From positions 62,001-126,000 of the forward strand of contig NZ_JAERRK010000024.1 in assembly GCF_016741775.1 (NCBI RefSeq): 64,000 nt of DNA. Reading direction: 5' to 3'. The position numbers and the translations under genes are program-made. Each line of letters begins with the position of its first letter. Within the stretch, counting starts at the first letter, position 1. This document shows positions 28,016 to 36,043 of the stretch, piece by piece. Below the pieces are notes generated by a model. That model worked only from the letters and a program-made list of their open reading frames with translations. It did not search any database and had not been told where the DNA came from. Source of the DNA: Streptomyces actinomycinicus. Its GTDB lineage: Bacteria > Actinomycetota > Actinomycetes > Streptomycetales > Streptomycetaceae.

Positions 28016-28975
28016 GTGCACGCGGTGGTGGCGGAGGTCTGGCGGGGCGACTTCCTGGAGTCGGTGCACCACGGGACGGTCCATGCGGCCGGCCCGCGGG
28101 GACGCACCGTGCTGAGTGTCGGTGAGACGGACCGCCCCCTGTACCCGCGGTCGGCCAACAAGCCGCTCCAGGCACTCGGCATGCTGCGGGCCGGCCTCGG
28201 CCTGGACGGCGAACTGCTGGCGCTGGCGTGCGCCAGCCACTCCGGCGAGGCGTTCCACCTCGACGGCGTGCGCAGGATCCTCCGGGGCGCCGGCCTGGAC
28301 CCGGGTGCGCTGCGGTGCACGCCGGGACTGCCCCTCGGCGAGGACGCGCTGCGCGCCCACCTCATGTCCGGCGGCGGCCCCGCCCCGCTGACGATGAACT
28401 GCTCGGGCAAGCACGCGGCGATGCTCGCCACCTGCGTCGCGGCCGGCTGGGACACGGCCACGTACCTGGACCCGCGGCACCCGCTGCAGCGTGCCCTGCG
28501 CGAGACCGTCGAGGACCTGGCCGGCGAGAAGGTCGCCGCCACCGGGGTCGACGGCTGCGGCGCGCCGCTGTTCGCCCTCGGCTACCGGGGTCTGGCGCGG
28601 GCGTTCGCCACGCTGGCGACGAGCGCGCCCGGCACCCTGGAGCACCGGGTCGCCCGGGCGATGAACCGGCACCCCGAGTACGTCGGCGGCACCGGCCGGG
28701 ACGTGACCCGGCTGATGCGGGCGCTGCCCGGCTCGGTGGCCAAGGACGGCGCCGAGGGCGTCTACGCGCTGGCGCTGCCCGACGGCTCCTCCGTCGCCCT
28801 GAAGATCGCCGACGGCTCCCGGCGGGCCCGCCCCGTCGTCATGGTGGCCGCGCTGCGCAGGCTCGGCGTGGCGACGGACGCGGACGAGACCCTCGCCGGC
28901 CTGGCCACCGTCCCGGTCCTCGGACACGGCGAACCGGTCGGCGCGGTACGGGCCGCGCGGGCACTGCGCGCGTAG
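28016..28975 (+). CDS. L-asparaginase II family protein
   Basis: This 319-aa protein belongs to the actinobacterial Asparaginase_II (PF06089) family, distinct from the E. coli enzymes. Landmarks are YPRSANKPLQALGML, ALACASHSGE, NCSGKHAAML and ATGVDGCGAPLF near the centre. Family members hydrolyse asparagine to aspartate and ammonia. The start is GTG 28016. It lies 139 bp downstream of sdaA on the same strand and may extend the amino-acid catabolism unit. Confidence 0.9.
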   Translation: MHAVVAEVWRGDFLESVHHGTVHAAGPRGRTVLSVGETDRPLYPRSANKPLQALGMLRAGLGLDGELLALACASHSGEAFHLDGVRRILRGAGLDPGALRCTPGLPLGEDALRAHLMSGGGPAPLTMNCSGKHAAMLATCVAAGWDTATYLDPRHPLQRALRETVEDLAGEKVAATGVDGCGAPLFALGYRGLARAFATLATSAPGTLEHRVARAMNRHPEYVGGTGRDVTRLMRALPGSVAKDGAEGVYALALPDGSSVALKIADGSRRARPVVMVAALRRLGVATDADETLAGLATVPVLGHGEPVGAVRAARALRA

Positions 28976-29086
28976 GACGACGGCGCTCGCGCGTCGCCCG
29001 GACGCCTCCTCCCGGTCATTCCCCGGACGTGTCGGCCTGTGACGGTCACGGGAAGCCGGCTGTACACGTCGGTACGAGGAGTGACT

Positions 29087-30703
29087 GTGCCCGGTTCCCC
29101 GCTCGGCGGACTGCCCGTGATGTGGCTGCGCGACAACTGCCCGTGCGCGCGGTGCCGTGATCCGCGTTCCGGGCAGAAGCTGTTCCAGATCTCTTCGCTG
29201 CCCGCCGGGCTGCGCATCGACTCGGCCGTCGAGAGGGACGGGACCGTCGAGGTGCTCTGGGCGCCCGACGGGCACCGCTCGGTGTACCCGGCGTCCTGGA
29301 CGGCGGCCCACCGGCAGGGCGGGCCGGGCCGCCGGGATCCGCGCACCGAGGACGGCAAGGAACTGTGGACGGCGCGCGACCTGGCCGGGCGGCTGCCGGA
29401 GGCGGACTGGACCGCGTACCTGGAGGATCCGGCCGTACGCGCGCGGATGCTGCAGTCCGTGCTGCGGCTCGGCTTCATGGTGCTGCGCGGGGTGCCCCCG
29501 CACGAGGGCGAGGCGCTCGATGTGGCGGAGACCTTCGGGTTCGTCCGCGAGACCAACTACGGCAGGCTCTTCGACGTACGCGTCGTGCCCGACCCGAACA
29601 ATCTCGCCTTCACCTCGGCGGCCGTCTCGCCGCACACCGACAACCCCTACCGTGATCCGGTGCCGACGCTCCAGCTGCTGCACTGTCTGGTCAACGACGC
29701 GGAGGGCGGCGACTCCGGTCTGGTGGACGGGTTCGGGGCGGCCGCGCTGCTGCGGCGCACGGACCCGGAGGCGTTCGAGGTGCTCACGCGGACGCCGGTG
29801 CCGTTCGTGTTCCGGGACGCGGACACCGAGCTGCGTGCCGAGCACCCGCTGATCGGCACCGATCCGCTCGGCCGGGTGCGCGAGGTGCGGTTCAACAACC
29901 GCTCCACCGGCACCCTGCGGCTGCCCGCCGGACAGCTGGAGGCGTTCTACCGCGCCTACCGCACCTTCGCCGAGCTGCTGCTCCGCCCGGAGCTGCGGCT
30001 GGACCTGCGGCTCGCGCCGGGCGACTGCCTGGTGTTGGACAACACCCGTCTGCTGCACGCCCGTACCGCGTTCGCCCGGGACGGGGCACGGCACCTCCAG
30101 GGCGCGTACGCCGATCTGGACGGGCTGGCGAGCACGCTGGCGGTGCTGCGGCGGGCGGACTCCCTGGCGCCGCTGGCCGCGTTGTTCGCCGGGGCGGGGT
30201 CGGCGGAGTACCTGGGCGAGCCGGTGTCCATGGCCCAGCACATGCTGCAGGCCGGAGCCCTGGCCGAGGCCGCGGGCGCCCCGCCGCACCTGGTGGCCGC
30301 CGCTCTGCTGCACGACGTCGGGCACGTGGACGGGGACGTGGTCACCGGGCGCGCCCTGATGTCCGGCAGCGACAACCGGCACAGCCACACCGGTGCCGAC
30401 GCGCTGGGCCGCTGGTTCGGGCCCGAGGTCACCGAGCCGGTGCGGCTGCACGTGGCCGCGAAGCGCTATCTGTGCGCGGTGGAGCCGGGGTACCACGCCC
30501 GGCTGTCCGAGGCGTCGAAGTACACGCTGGAGGTCCAGGGCGGGGTGATGAGCCCGGTGCAGGCGGCCGAGTTCGCCGCGCTGCCGGGTGCCGCCGACGC
30601 GGTCGCCGTGCGCCGCTGGGACGACGAGGCCAAGGACCCGGACGCCTTCACCCCGCCGTTCGAGCACTTCCTCCCGCTGCTCACCGGGTTGCGGCGCGAC
30701 TAG
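29087..30703 (+). CDS. Fused TmpA-like 2OG dioxygenase and PhnZ/TmpB-like HD oxygenase
   Basis: The 538-aa protein joins two oxygenase domains. The N-terminal half (residues ~10-350) is gamma-butyrobetaine-hydroxylase-like: a zinc-type motif WLRDNCPCARC (C18, C20, C23), then a TauD-type core with iron ligands H183, D185 and H324. The C-terminal half (~375-538) is a PhnZ-type HD domain: Y375, E378, H385, H409-D410, H432, H455 and D512, with SEASKYTLEVQGGVM. Spacing matches PhnZ ligands recalled from memory (Y24, E27, H34, H58, D59, ~H80, H104, D161). PhnY/PhnZ and TmpA/TmpB are normally separate proteins that hydroxylate an organophosphonate and then split the C-P bond. GTG 29087 has GAGGAG 5 bp upstream; GTG 29039 is the alternative. 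Confidence 0.85.
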   Translation: MPGSPLGGLPVMWLRDNCPCARCRDPRSGQKLFQISSLPAGLRIDSAVERDGTVEVLWAPDGHRSVYPASWTAAHRQGGPGRRDPRTEDGKELWTARDLAGRLPEADWTAYLEDPAVRARMLQSVLRLGFMVLRGVPPHEGEALDVAETFGFVRETNYGRLFDVRVVPDPNNLAFTSAAVSPHTDNPYRDPVPTLQLLHCLVNDAEGGDSGLVDGFGAAALLRRTDPEAFEVLTRTPVPFVFRDADTELRAEHPLIGTDPLGRVREVRFNNRSTGTLRLPAGQLEAFYRAYRTFAELLLRPELRLDLRLAPGDCLVLDNTRLLHARTAFARDGARHLQGAYADLDGLASTLAVLRRADSLAPLAALFAGAGSAEYLGEPVSMAQHMLQAGALAEAAGAPPHLVAAALLHDVGHVDGDVVTGRALMSGSDNRHSHTGADALGRWFGPEVTEPVRLHVAAKRYLCAVEPGYHARLSEASKYTLEVQGGVMSPVQAAEFAALPGAADAVAVRRWDDEAKDPDAFTPPFEHFLPLLTGLRRD

Positions 30704-30732
30704 CGAGCCGGCAGCAGGGCAAGCCGGGAGCG

Positions 30733-30872
30733 AGGCAGGCGGGGCCCGGGGCAGGTCCGGGAGCAAGGCAGGCGGGGCCCGGGGCAGGTCCGGGAGCAAG
30801 GCAGGCGGGGCCCGGGGCAGGTACGGGAGCAAGGCAGGCGGGGCCCGGGGCAGGTACGGGAGCGAGGCAGGG
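30733..30872. repeat. 33-bp tandem repeat, over four copies
   Basis: Units beginning AGGCAGGCGGGGCCCGGGGC start at 30733, 30766, 30799, 30832 and (partial) 30865. The third base block alternates between GGTCCGGGAGCA and GGTACGGGAGCA. They fill most of the 241-bp gap between the convergent fused-oxygenase and phospholipase genes. Confidence 0.9.
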
Positions 30873-30903
30873 GGGCGGAGGACGGCCGCGGGGCGGGAGC
30901 GGA

Positions 30904-30935
30904 GGCGGGACCGGCCGCCGTGGGCCGGCCCCGCC
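30904..30935. terminator. Bidirectional hairpin between convergent genes
   Basis: GGCGGGACCGGCC (30904-30916) can pair with GGCCGGCCCCGCC (30923-30935) with one mismatch and a 6-nt loop. It lies just past the phospholipase C stop and downstream of the fused oxygenase. No U-tract is present, as is common for Streptomyces. Confidence 0.5.
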
Positions 30936-30944
30936 TCATGCCCG

Positions 30945-32891
30945 TCACACCGTGTGGACGGTCCCCGCGTAGCGCTGGGCGAAGCGGGTGCCGGTGCCCG
31001 CGGTGACCGTGACGTCGTACCGCCCCTCCTCGGTGCGCCACGTCAGCCGCCTGCGGTCACCCGCCCCCACCCATACGGTCCGCTCCTCGCCGCCGAAGTC
31101 GTTCGGCGTGAGCGTGAAGGCCACCTCGGTGCCGCCGGCGTTGCGCAGCTCCAGTTCCACGGCGCCGTGCCGCAGGGCGGCCGTGACCACGGGGACCGCC
31201 ACGTCGTCCTGTCCCCCGCGGACGACCGTGCCGGAGAAGCGGCGGACGAACCCGTCGGCGCCGTACACGGAGAAGTCGTAGCGGCCGTCGGTGGCGGCGG
31301 CGTCCCAGACGTAGGTGCGCGACGAGCGCGCCGGGACCGTGAACGGGGTGCCGGTGAAGGGCAGGGCGGTGGTGGGCAGCACGGTGAAGTGGTAGCCGGC
31401 GGTGCCGTCGTTGGTGAGGGTGCAGGTGACCTTGCCGGTGGCCCGGTCGACGGTCACGTCGGCCCACGGCCGGTACGGCAGCGGGCGGCGCGGGCGGTGG
31501 CCCTCCTCCTGCACGGGCATGGACTGCTGGGCCGGCACCTTGACCGGCGGCAGCGCGTTGCCGGCGTCGGCCTTCGCCATCAGGGCGACCGTGTCGGGGA
31601 GCCCGGGAATGCTGTAGTCGGGCCTGCCGAAGTCGAAACAGCTGGTGAGGTCGCCGCAGACGGTGCGCCGCCAGTCGGAGATGTTGGGTTCGCGCACACC
31701 GGTGACGCGTTCGAGGAAGCGCAGCACCGAGGTGTGGTCGAAGACCTGGGAGTTGACCCAGCCGCCGCGCGACCAGGGCGAGACCACCCACAGCGGGACA
31801 CGGGCGCCCAGGCCTATCGGCCTGCCGTCGGCGAACTCGTCCTTGGTGCCGGGCTCGGGGAACGGCGGGATGACGTGGTCGAAGTACCCGTCGTTCTCGT
31901 CGTACATGAGCAGGAAGACGGTGTGCTTCCACACGTCGGGGTTGGAGAACAGCGACTGCAGCGCGGTGTTCACCCAGTGGGCGCCGTAGTCGGGGCTGGC
32001 GTTCGGGTGCTCGCAGAACAGGTAGGGAGCCACCAGCCAGGAGACGGTGGGCAGGGTGCCGTCCTTGCAGTGCTGGTCGAAGGCCGTGAGGTCCCACTTC
32101 GTCATCGCGTTGACGTGGCGCGGGTCGTCCTTCGGGAACTCGTGGAACTGCTTGAAGTACGACAGGGCGTTGTCGTCGTAGTCGCCGTGGCGGTCGTCGG
32201 AGCCGTCCGGGTTGTGGTAGACCCGCCAGGTGATGCCGGCCTGCTCCAGGCGCTCGGCGTACGTCGTCCAGTCGGCCACCGGGTTGCCCGTCACCGGGGT
32301 GTTGTCGGTCCAGGGGCCGGTGGTGCCGTCCGTACCGGGGCCGGCGGTGCCGGTCCACAGGTAGAGGCGGTTGGGGTCGGTGGGGCCGTTCAGCGAGCAG
32401 AAGTAGCCGTCGCAGAGGGTGAAGGCGTCGGCGAGCGCGTACTGGTACGGGATGTCCTCGCGGGTGAAGTAGCCCATGGTGCGTTCGCCCTTGGCGGCGA
32501 CCCACTTGTCCATGGCGCCGCCGTTGACGGCCGTGTGGCCGGTGTCCCAGTCGTGCGGGAGGCCGCCCGCGTTCTGCGCGTTGTACTTCGTGGTGTCCAT
32601 GCGGAAGGGCAGGAGGTGGCCCTCCTTGCGGCCTCTGGCGGGCTGCCGGAACACCGGGTCACCGCTGCGCAGGACGGCGGCCTGGCGGTCGCCGAAGCCG
32701 CGGACGCCGCTCAGGGTGCCGAAGTAGTGGTCGAAGCTGCGGTTCTCCTGCATCAGGATGACGACGTGCTTGACGTCGGCGATGCTGCCGTGCGTGGCGC
32801 CGGCGGCCCCGGCCGTGCCGGGGAGTCCGGTGGCGAGGGCGGCTCCGGCCGCGGCGGTGCCGATGAAGGAGCGGCGGCTGATCTCGGTCAT
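30945..32891 (-). CDS. Tat-exported phosphocholine-type phospholipase C
   Basis: This 648-aa phosphoesterase-family protein resembles the non-toxin bacterial PLC family that splits phosphatidylcholine into diacylglycerol and phosphocholine. It starts with a Tat signal (SRRSFIGTAAAGAA). Core motifs are VILMQENRSFDHYFGT, a central YDENDGYFDHV and SDWRRTVCGDLTSC. Two C-terminal DUF756-like beta domains follow (~450-640). It follows the EEP gene by 29 bp on the same strand, so they are probably one unit. The frame stays open upstream, but ATG 32891 begins the signal peptide. Confidence 0.93.
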   Translation of the reverse strand: MTEISRRSFIGTAAAGAALATGLPGTAGAAGATHGSIADVKHVVILMQENRSFDHYFGTLSGVRGFGDRQAAVLRSGDPVFRQPARGRKEGHLLPFRMDTTKYNAQNAGGLPHDWDTGHTAVNGGAMDKWVAAKGERTMGYFTREDIPYQYALADAFTLCDGYFCSLNGPTDPNRLYLWTGTAGPGTDGTTGPWTDNTPVTGNPVADWTTYAERLEQAGITWRVYHNPDGSDDRHGDYDDNALSYFKQFHEFPKDDPRHVNAMTKWDLTAFDQHCKDGTLPTVSWLVAPYLFCEHPNASPDYGAHWVNTALQSLFSNPDVWKHTVFLLMYDENDGYFDHVIPPFPEPGTKDEFADGRPIGLGARVPLWVVSPWSRGGWVNSQVFDHTSVLRFLERVTGVREPNISDWRRTVCGDLTSCFDFGRPDYSIPGLPDTVALMAKADAGNALPPVKVPAQQSMPVQEEGHRPRRPLPYRPWADVTVDRATGKVTCTLTNDGTAGYHFTVLPTTALPFTGTPFTVPARSSRTYVWDAAATDGRYDFSVYGADGFVRRFSGTVVRGGQDDVAVPVVTAALRHGAVELELRNAGGTEVAFTLTPNDFGGEERTVWVGAGDRRRLTWRTEEGRYDVTVTAGTGTRFAQRYAGTVHTV

Positions 32892-32920
32892 GGAGGTGAG
32901 TCCTTCGGTGCGTCGGGGGG

Positions 32921-34681
32921 TCAGCCGCGGGCGGGGAGGGAGAACGTGACGACGGCGGCGGCGTGGTCGGAGGGCCAGCCGTTGCCGGCGGTGTCCGGTA
33001 CCGGCCGGGGCCAGCCGGTGCACAGGGTGTGCGCCTCCAGGACCTTGAGCCGGCCCGCGAACTGGACCTGGTCGATGCGGTCCTGCGGTTCCGCCCCGCC
33101 GCCCTCGTGCCGCGGCCTGACGGGGGACCAGGTGGTGCCGGGCTCCTTCACCGGGTCGGGGTGGGCCGCGCGGAAGGCGTCGACGAGGCCGGCCCGCTCC
33201 AGCGCCTCGGTGACGGGCCAGCGGACCCGCCCCATTCCCGCGTGCGCGGACGCCGTACGGCTCGTCCAGTCGTGGTGGGACGGCGAGGCGAGTCCGGCCG
33301 CCAGCACGACGGGCCTCCGGGCGGCCAGCTCCGGCCGCAGCGCGGCGACCAGCGCCTGCACCTGCCGGTAGCGCGCCGTCTCCTTCTCCGCCGCCTCGAC
33401 CTGCGCGGGCGTCCGGCCCGCCGCGAGGGCGTACGGCCCGTAGTCGCCCTCGTCCAGCTGGGCCGACCACAGGCGTACCGTGCGGTCGCCGGGCAGTCGC
33501 AGGGTCGCCGCGGTGGCCGGCAGTTCCGGGGCGGGGGCGACGGTGTCGGTGAGCGGGTAGCGGCTCACGAGACCCAGGCCGCCGGCCTGGTGGGCGTGCC
33601 AGCCGAGCGCGCCGGCGAGCTTCTCGGCGGCGCCGTCGGCGCACTCCTGGAGGGCGACGGCGTCCCAGCCCTGGGTGAGCACCAGGCGCAGCTGCTTCTC
33701 CAGGGCGCCGTCGACGTGGGTGCCGCCGTCCCAGAGGTTCAGCGTGGCGACCTTCAGCCGCAACCGGTCGCGGGAGGCACGCACCGGGACCTGCACGGTG
33801 ACGGTGTCGGAGCCGGCGACGCCGTCGGTGACCGAGACCACCATCCGGCCGGGCGTGCGCGGCGCGAGGACGGGCGCCGTGCCGCTGACCGTTCCGTCGG
33901 CGGCGACGGACAGCCACCGGTCGCCGGAGAGGCGCTCGAAGGCCGCGCTGCCGGGGGCGTTGCCCTGCGGCCGGATCCACAGTCCGCCGAGCTTCACCGT
34001 GAACGAGGTGCCCGCGGTCTGCGCGCCGGTGGTGACGGCGTCCACGACCGCGTACGGGCGCGGGTCGACCGGGCGGGCCGCGACGCTGAACGGGGCGGTG
34101 CGGGCGAGCACGCCGTAGCCGTCCTTCGCCAGCAGGTACGCGGTGTACGAGCCGCTGCCGAGCCCGGAGGTGTCGAGGGTGACGTCACCGGTGGCGCCGG
34201 GCGTGTACTCCCAGGCGAGGGAGGAGCCGTGACCGGGCTGCCGGTCGCCGTCGTACACGCCGACCCAGTTCTTGGCGTCCGGTGCGTCCGTCGTCCAGTG
34301 GAAGGAGAGCTTGTCACCCTCGTGCGGGGTGGGCGTGGTCAGGGTGACGGAGTCCCCGGAGGGCGCTCCGGCGAAGCTGAACGGCTCGGTCCGGGCCAGG
34401 ACGCCGTAGCCGTCCTTGGCCAGCAGACAGGCGGTGTACGGCCCGCCGCTCAGCTGGGAGGTGTCCAGGGTCGTCTGTCCGGTGGCGCCGGGAACGTACG
34501 CCCAGACCAGGGGGTTGCTGCCGCTGCCGGGCAGCCGGTCGCCGGCGAGGACGCCGATCCAGTTCTTGGGGTCGGGCGTGTCCGTCGCCCAGGTGAAGGT
34601 CACTTTGTCGCCGCGTTGCGGGGGTGCCGGGGTGGCGCGGGTGATGCTGCTCCCGGCTGCGGTCTCGGAGGGGGATGACAC
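32921..34681 (-). CDS. Ig-repeat/endonuclease-exonuclease-phosphatase fold protein, degenerate site
   Basis: This 586-aa protein has two tandem ~95-aa beta repeats (residues ~13-105 and ~112-202; each has DPKNWIG/DAKNWVG, PGATG and LAKDGYGVLART), an Ig-like domain (~205-300) and a C-terminal EEP domain (~308-583). The EEP keeps N315, E346 (LQEC), D537 (RIDQV) and D572-H573 (WPSDH). However, the usual catalytic His is Q408 (SAQLD), and GDxN is replaced by AAGLAS (461-466). No signal peptide is seen from GTG 34681. It may bind rather than cleave. It probably forms a unit with the phospholipase C. Confidence 0.8.
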   Translation of the reverse strand: MSSPSETAAGSSITRATPAPPQRGDKVTFTWATDTPDPKNWIGVLAGDRLPGSGSNPLVWAYVPGATGQTTLDTSQLSGGPYTACLLAKDGYGVLARTEPFSFAGAPSGDSVTLTTPTPHEGDKLSFHWTTDAPDAKNWVGVYDGDRQPGHGSSLAWEYTPGATGDVTLDTSGLGSGSYTAYLLAKDGYGVLARTAPFSVAARPVDPRPYAVVDAVTTGAQTAGTSFTVKLGGLWIRPQGNAPGSAAFERLSGDRWLSVAADGTVSGTAPVLAPRTPGRMVVSVTDGVAGSDTVTVQVPVRASRDRLRLKVATLNLWDGGTHVDGALEKQLRLVLTQGWDAVALQECADGAAEKLAGALGWHAHQAGGLGLVSRYPLTDTVAPAPELPATAATLRLPGDRTVRLWSAQLDEGDYGPYALAAGRTPAQVEAAEKETARYRQVQALVAALRPELAARRPVVLAAGLASPSHHDWTSRTASAHAGMGRVRWPVTEALERAGLVDAFRAAHPDPVKEPGTTWSPVRPRHEGGGAEPQDRIDQVQFAGRLKVLEAHTLCTGWPRPVPDTAGNGWPSDHAAAVVTFSLPARG

Positions 34682-34694
34682 GGTGACGGGCTCC

Positions 34695-34716
34695 CAAAGT
34701 TGTATAGATAACTTTG
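34695..34716. promoter_or_regulatory. 22-bp GntR/HutC-like palindrome
   Basis: CAAAGTT (34695-34701) and AACTTTG (34710-34716) flank GTATAGAT, a perfect 7-bp-arm palindrome. The TTGTATAGAT-AA core resembles HutC/GntR-subfamily sites (from memory TTGTATAGACAA; PhnF site TGGTATAGACCA). It lies 13 bp upstream of the EEP GTG start and about 260 bp upstream of the divergent PI-PLC. It is a strong candidate operator for the EEP-phospholipase unit. No GntR gene is in the window. Confidence 0.6.
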
Positions 34717-34976
34717 ACCCCAGCTAGCCTTCCTCCGGCGACTCCCACATGAACGCCAGATGGCCACGTTCCAGTGCTCAGAAGGGAAATCGGATCGCAC
34801 CGGTCCCCGGAAGGCGCCCCTGGGGCCGCCCCGGGTGAACACCTGCTGTGCACAGCACGTCGTGAGTGCCCGACTCCTGCGCATCCGGACGCCGTCCTGG
34901 GGCCACCCCGCGGCAACCACCCCGCCGTACGCTGAACGCCGACTCAACTCGCCTATTCAAAAGGGGACTTGACCGC

Positions 34977-36008
34977 ATGCGAGCAGTGAGACGGCTGGCG
35001 GCGCTGCTGAGCGCCGCCGCGCTTGTGCTGGTGGTACCCGACTCCGCCCACGCGGCCGCGCCGAAGTTCTCCGGGACGACGGCCATCGGCACGCACAACG
35101 CCTACGAGAAGTCCAAGTACCCGTACTTCGCCCAGGCCCTGGACTCCGGCGCCTCGCTGCTGGAGCTGGACGTGTACGCCGACACCCTCAGCCACCGCTG
35201 GCGGGTCAGCCACAGCAACCCGTGGGGCAACGACAACAACTGCGAGGCGGCGAAGGCACCGGGCGAGCTGTACGGCAAGAGCCGCAACCAGGACCTCGGC
35301 GGCTGCCTGGACGACATGGCCGCCTGGAACCAGCTGCACCCCGACCACCCGCCGATCGTCGTCAAGGTCGAGTTCAAGGTCGGCTTCAACGACAGGGCCG
35401 GCCTCGGCCCCGACGAGTTCGACACGCTCGTCCGGCAGAAGCTCGGCAGCAGCGTCTACAAGCCGGCCGACCTGCTCGCCGGGACGTACCCCTCGCTGGA
35501 CTCCGCCGCGAAGGCGGACGCCTGGCCCTCCCGCGACGCGCTCAGGGGCAAGTTCCTCTTCGAACTGATCCCGGGCACGGTGGAGAAGGCCAACCCGTTC
35601 GACCACTACTGGACGGACGAGGAGTACGGCGACCATCTGCGTGACCTGTACGCCGTCGGCCGTACCGACCAGGCGCAGGCCTTCCCCGCGGTACTGGGCG
35701 CCGAGAACGGCGATCCGCGCACCGGCCGCTACGACGCCTCGATCCGTCCCTGGTTCGTGTTCTTCGACGGCGACGCGGCGACCTACGTCGGCAACGGCTA
35801 CGACACGTCGTTCTACTCCGCCAACCACTACATCCTGATCACGACGGACGCCCCCGGCGTGTCCCCGGCGATCTCCTCCACCGACCCGACGGACGCCGAG
35901 GTCGCCGCCCGCCTCGCCCTGCTGGCCGGGAACCACGCGAGCCTGATCACCTCCGACTGGTCGGCGAAGTCCGCGTCGGTGCTGGGCTCGGTGACCACCC
36001 GGGGCTGA
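34977..36008 (+). CDS. Secreted calcium-dependent-type PI-PLC domain protein
   Basis: This 343-aa protein has an N-terminal signal peptide (LAALLSAAALVLVVPDSAHA) and a phosphatidylinositol-specific phospholipase C domain. IGTHNAYEKS supplies the first catalytic histidine, LLELDVY the metal-binding acidic residues, and VSHSNPW the second histidine, in the style of the Ca2+-dependent Streptomyces enzymes. It should cleave PI-type headgroups outside the cell. ATG 34977 follows AAGGGGA; an upstream in-frame start at 34866 has no signal peptide. It is divergent from the EEP/phospholipase unit and 36 bp before a lysozyme gene. Confidence 0.9.
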   Translation: MRAVRRLAALLSAAALVLVVPDSAHAAAPKFSGTTAIGTHNAYEKSKYPYFAQALDSGASLLELDVYADTLSHRWRVSHSNPWGNDNNCEAAKAPGELYGKSRNQDLGGCLDDMAAWNQLHPDHPPIVVKVEFKVGFNDRAGLGPDEFDTLVRQKLGSSVYKPADLLAGTYPSLDSAAKADAWPSRDALRGKFLFELIPGTVEKANPFDHYWTDEEYGDHLRDLYAVGRTDQAQAFPAVLGAENGDPRTGRYDASIRPWFVFFDGDAATYVGNGYDTSFYSANHYILITTDAPGVSPAISSTDPTDAEVAARLALLAGNHASLITSDWSAKSASVLGSVTTRG

Positions 36009-36043
36009 GGTTCCGGCGGGCGCGCACGGGGGACAACCATCAC

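Noticed and set aside
29087..30703. Plain gamma-butyrobetaine hydroxylase (carnitine synthesis) call
   Set aside because: The C-terminal PhnZ-type HD domain with all metal ligands is not part of carnitine enzymes, so that name would miss half of the protein.
30588..33371. 927-aa plus-strand frame
   Set aside because: It crosses the 33-bp repeats and runs antisense to the phospholipase C gene. Low-complexity translation, no motifs.
32892..33980. N-terminal extension of the phospholipase C
   Set aside because: It overlaps the EEP gene in another frame; the Tat signal begins at ATG 32891.
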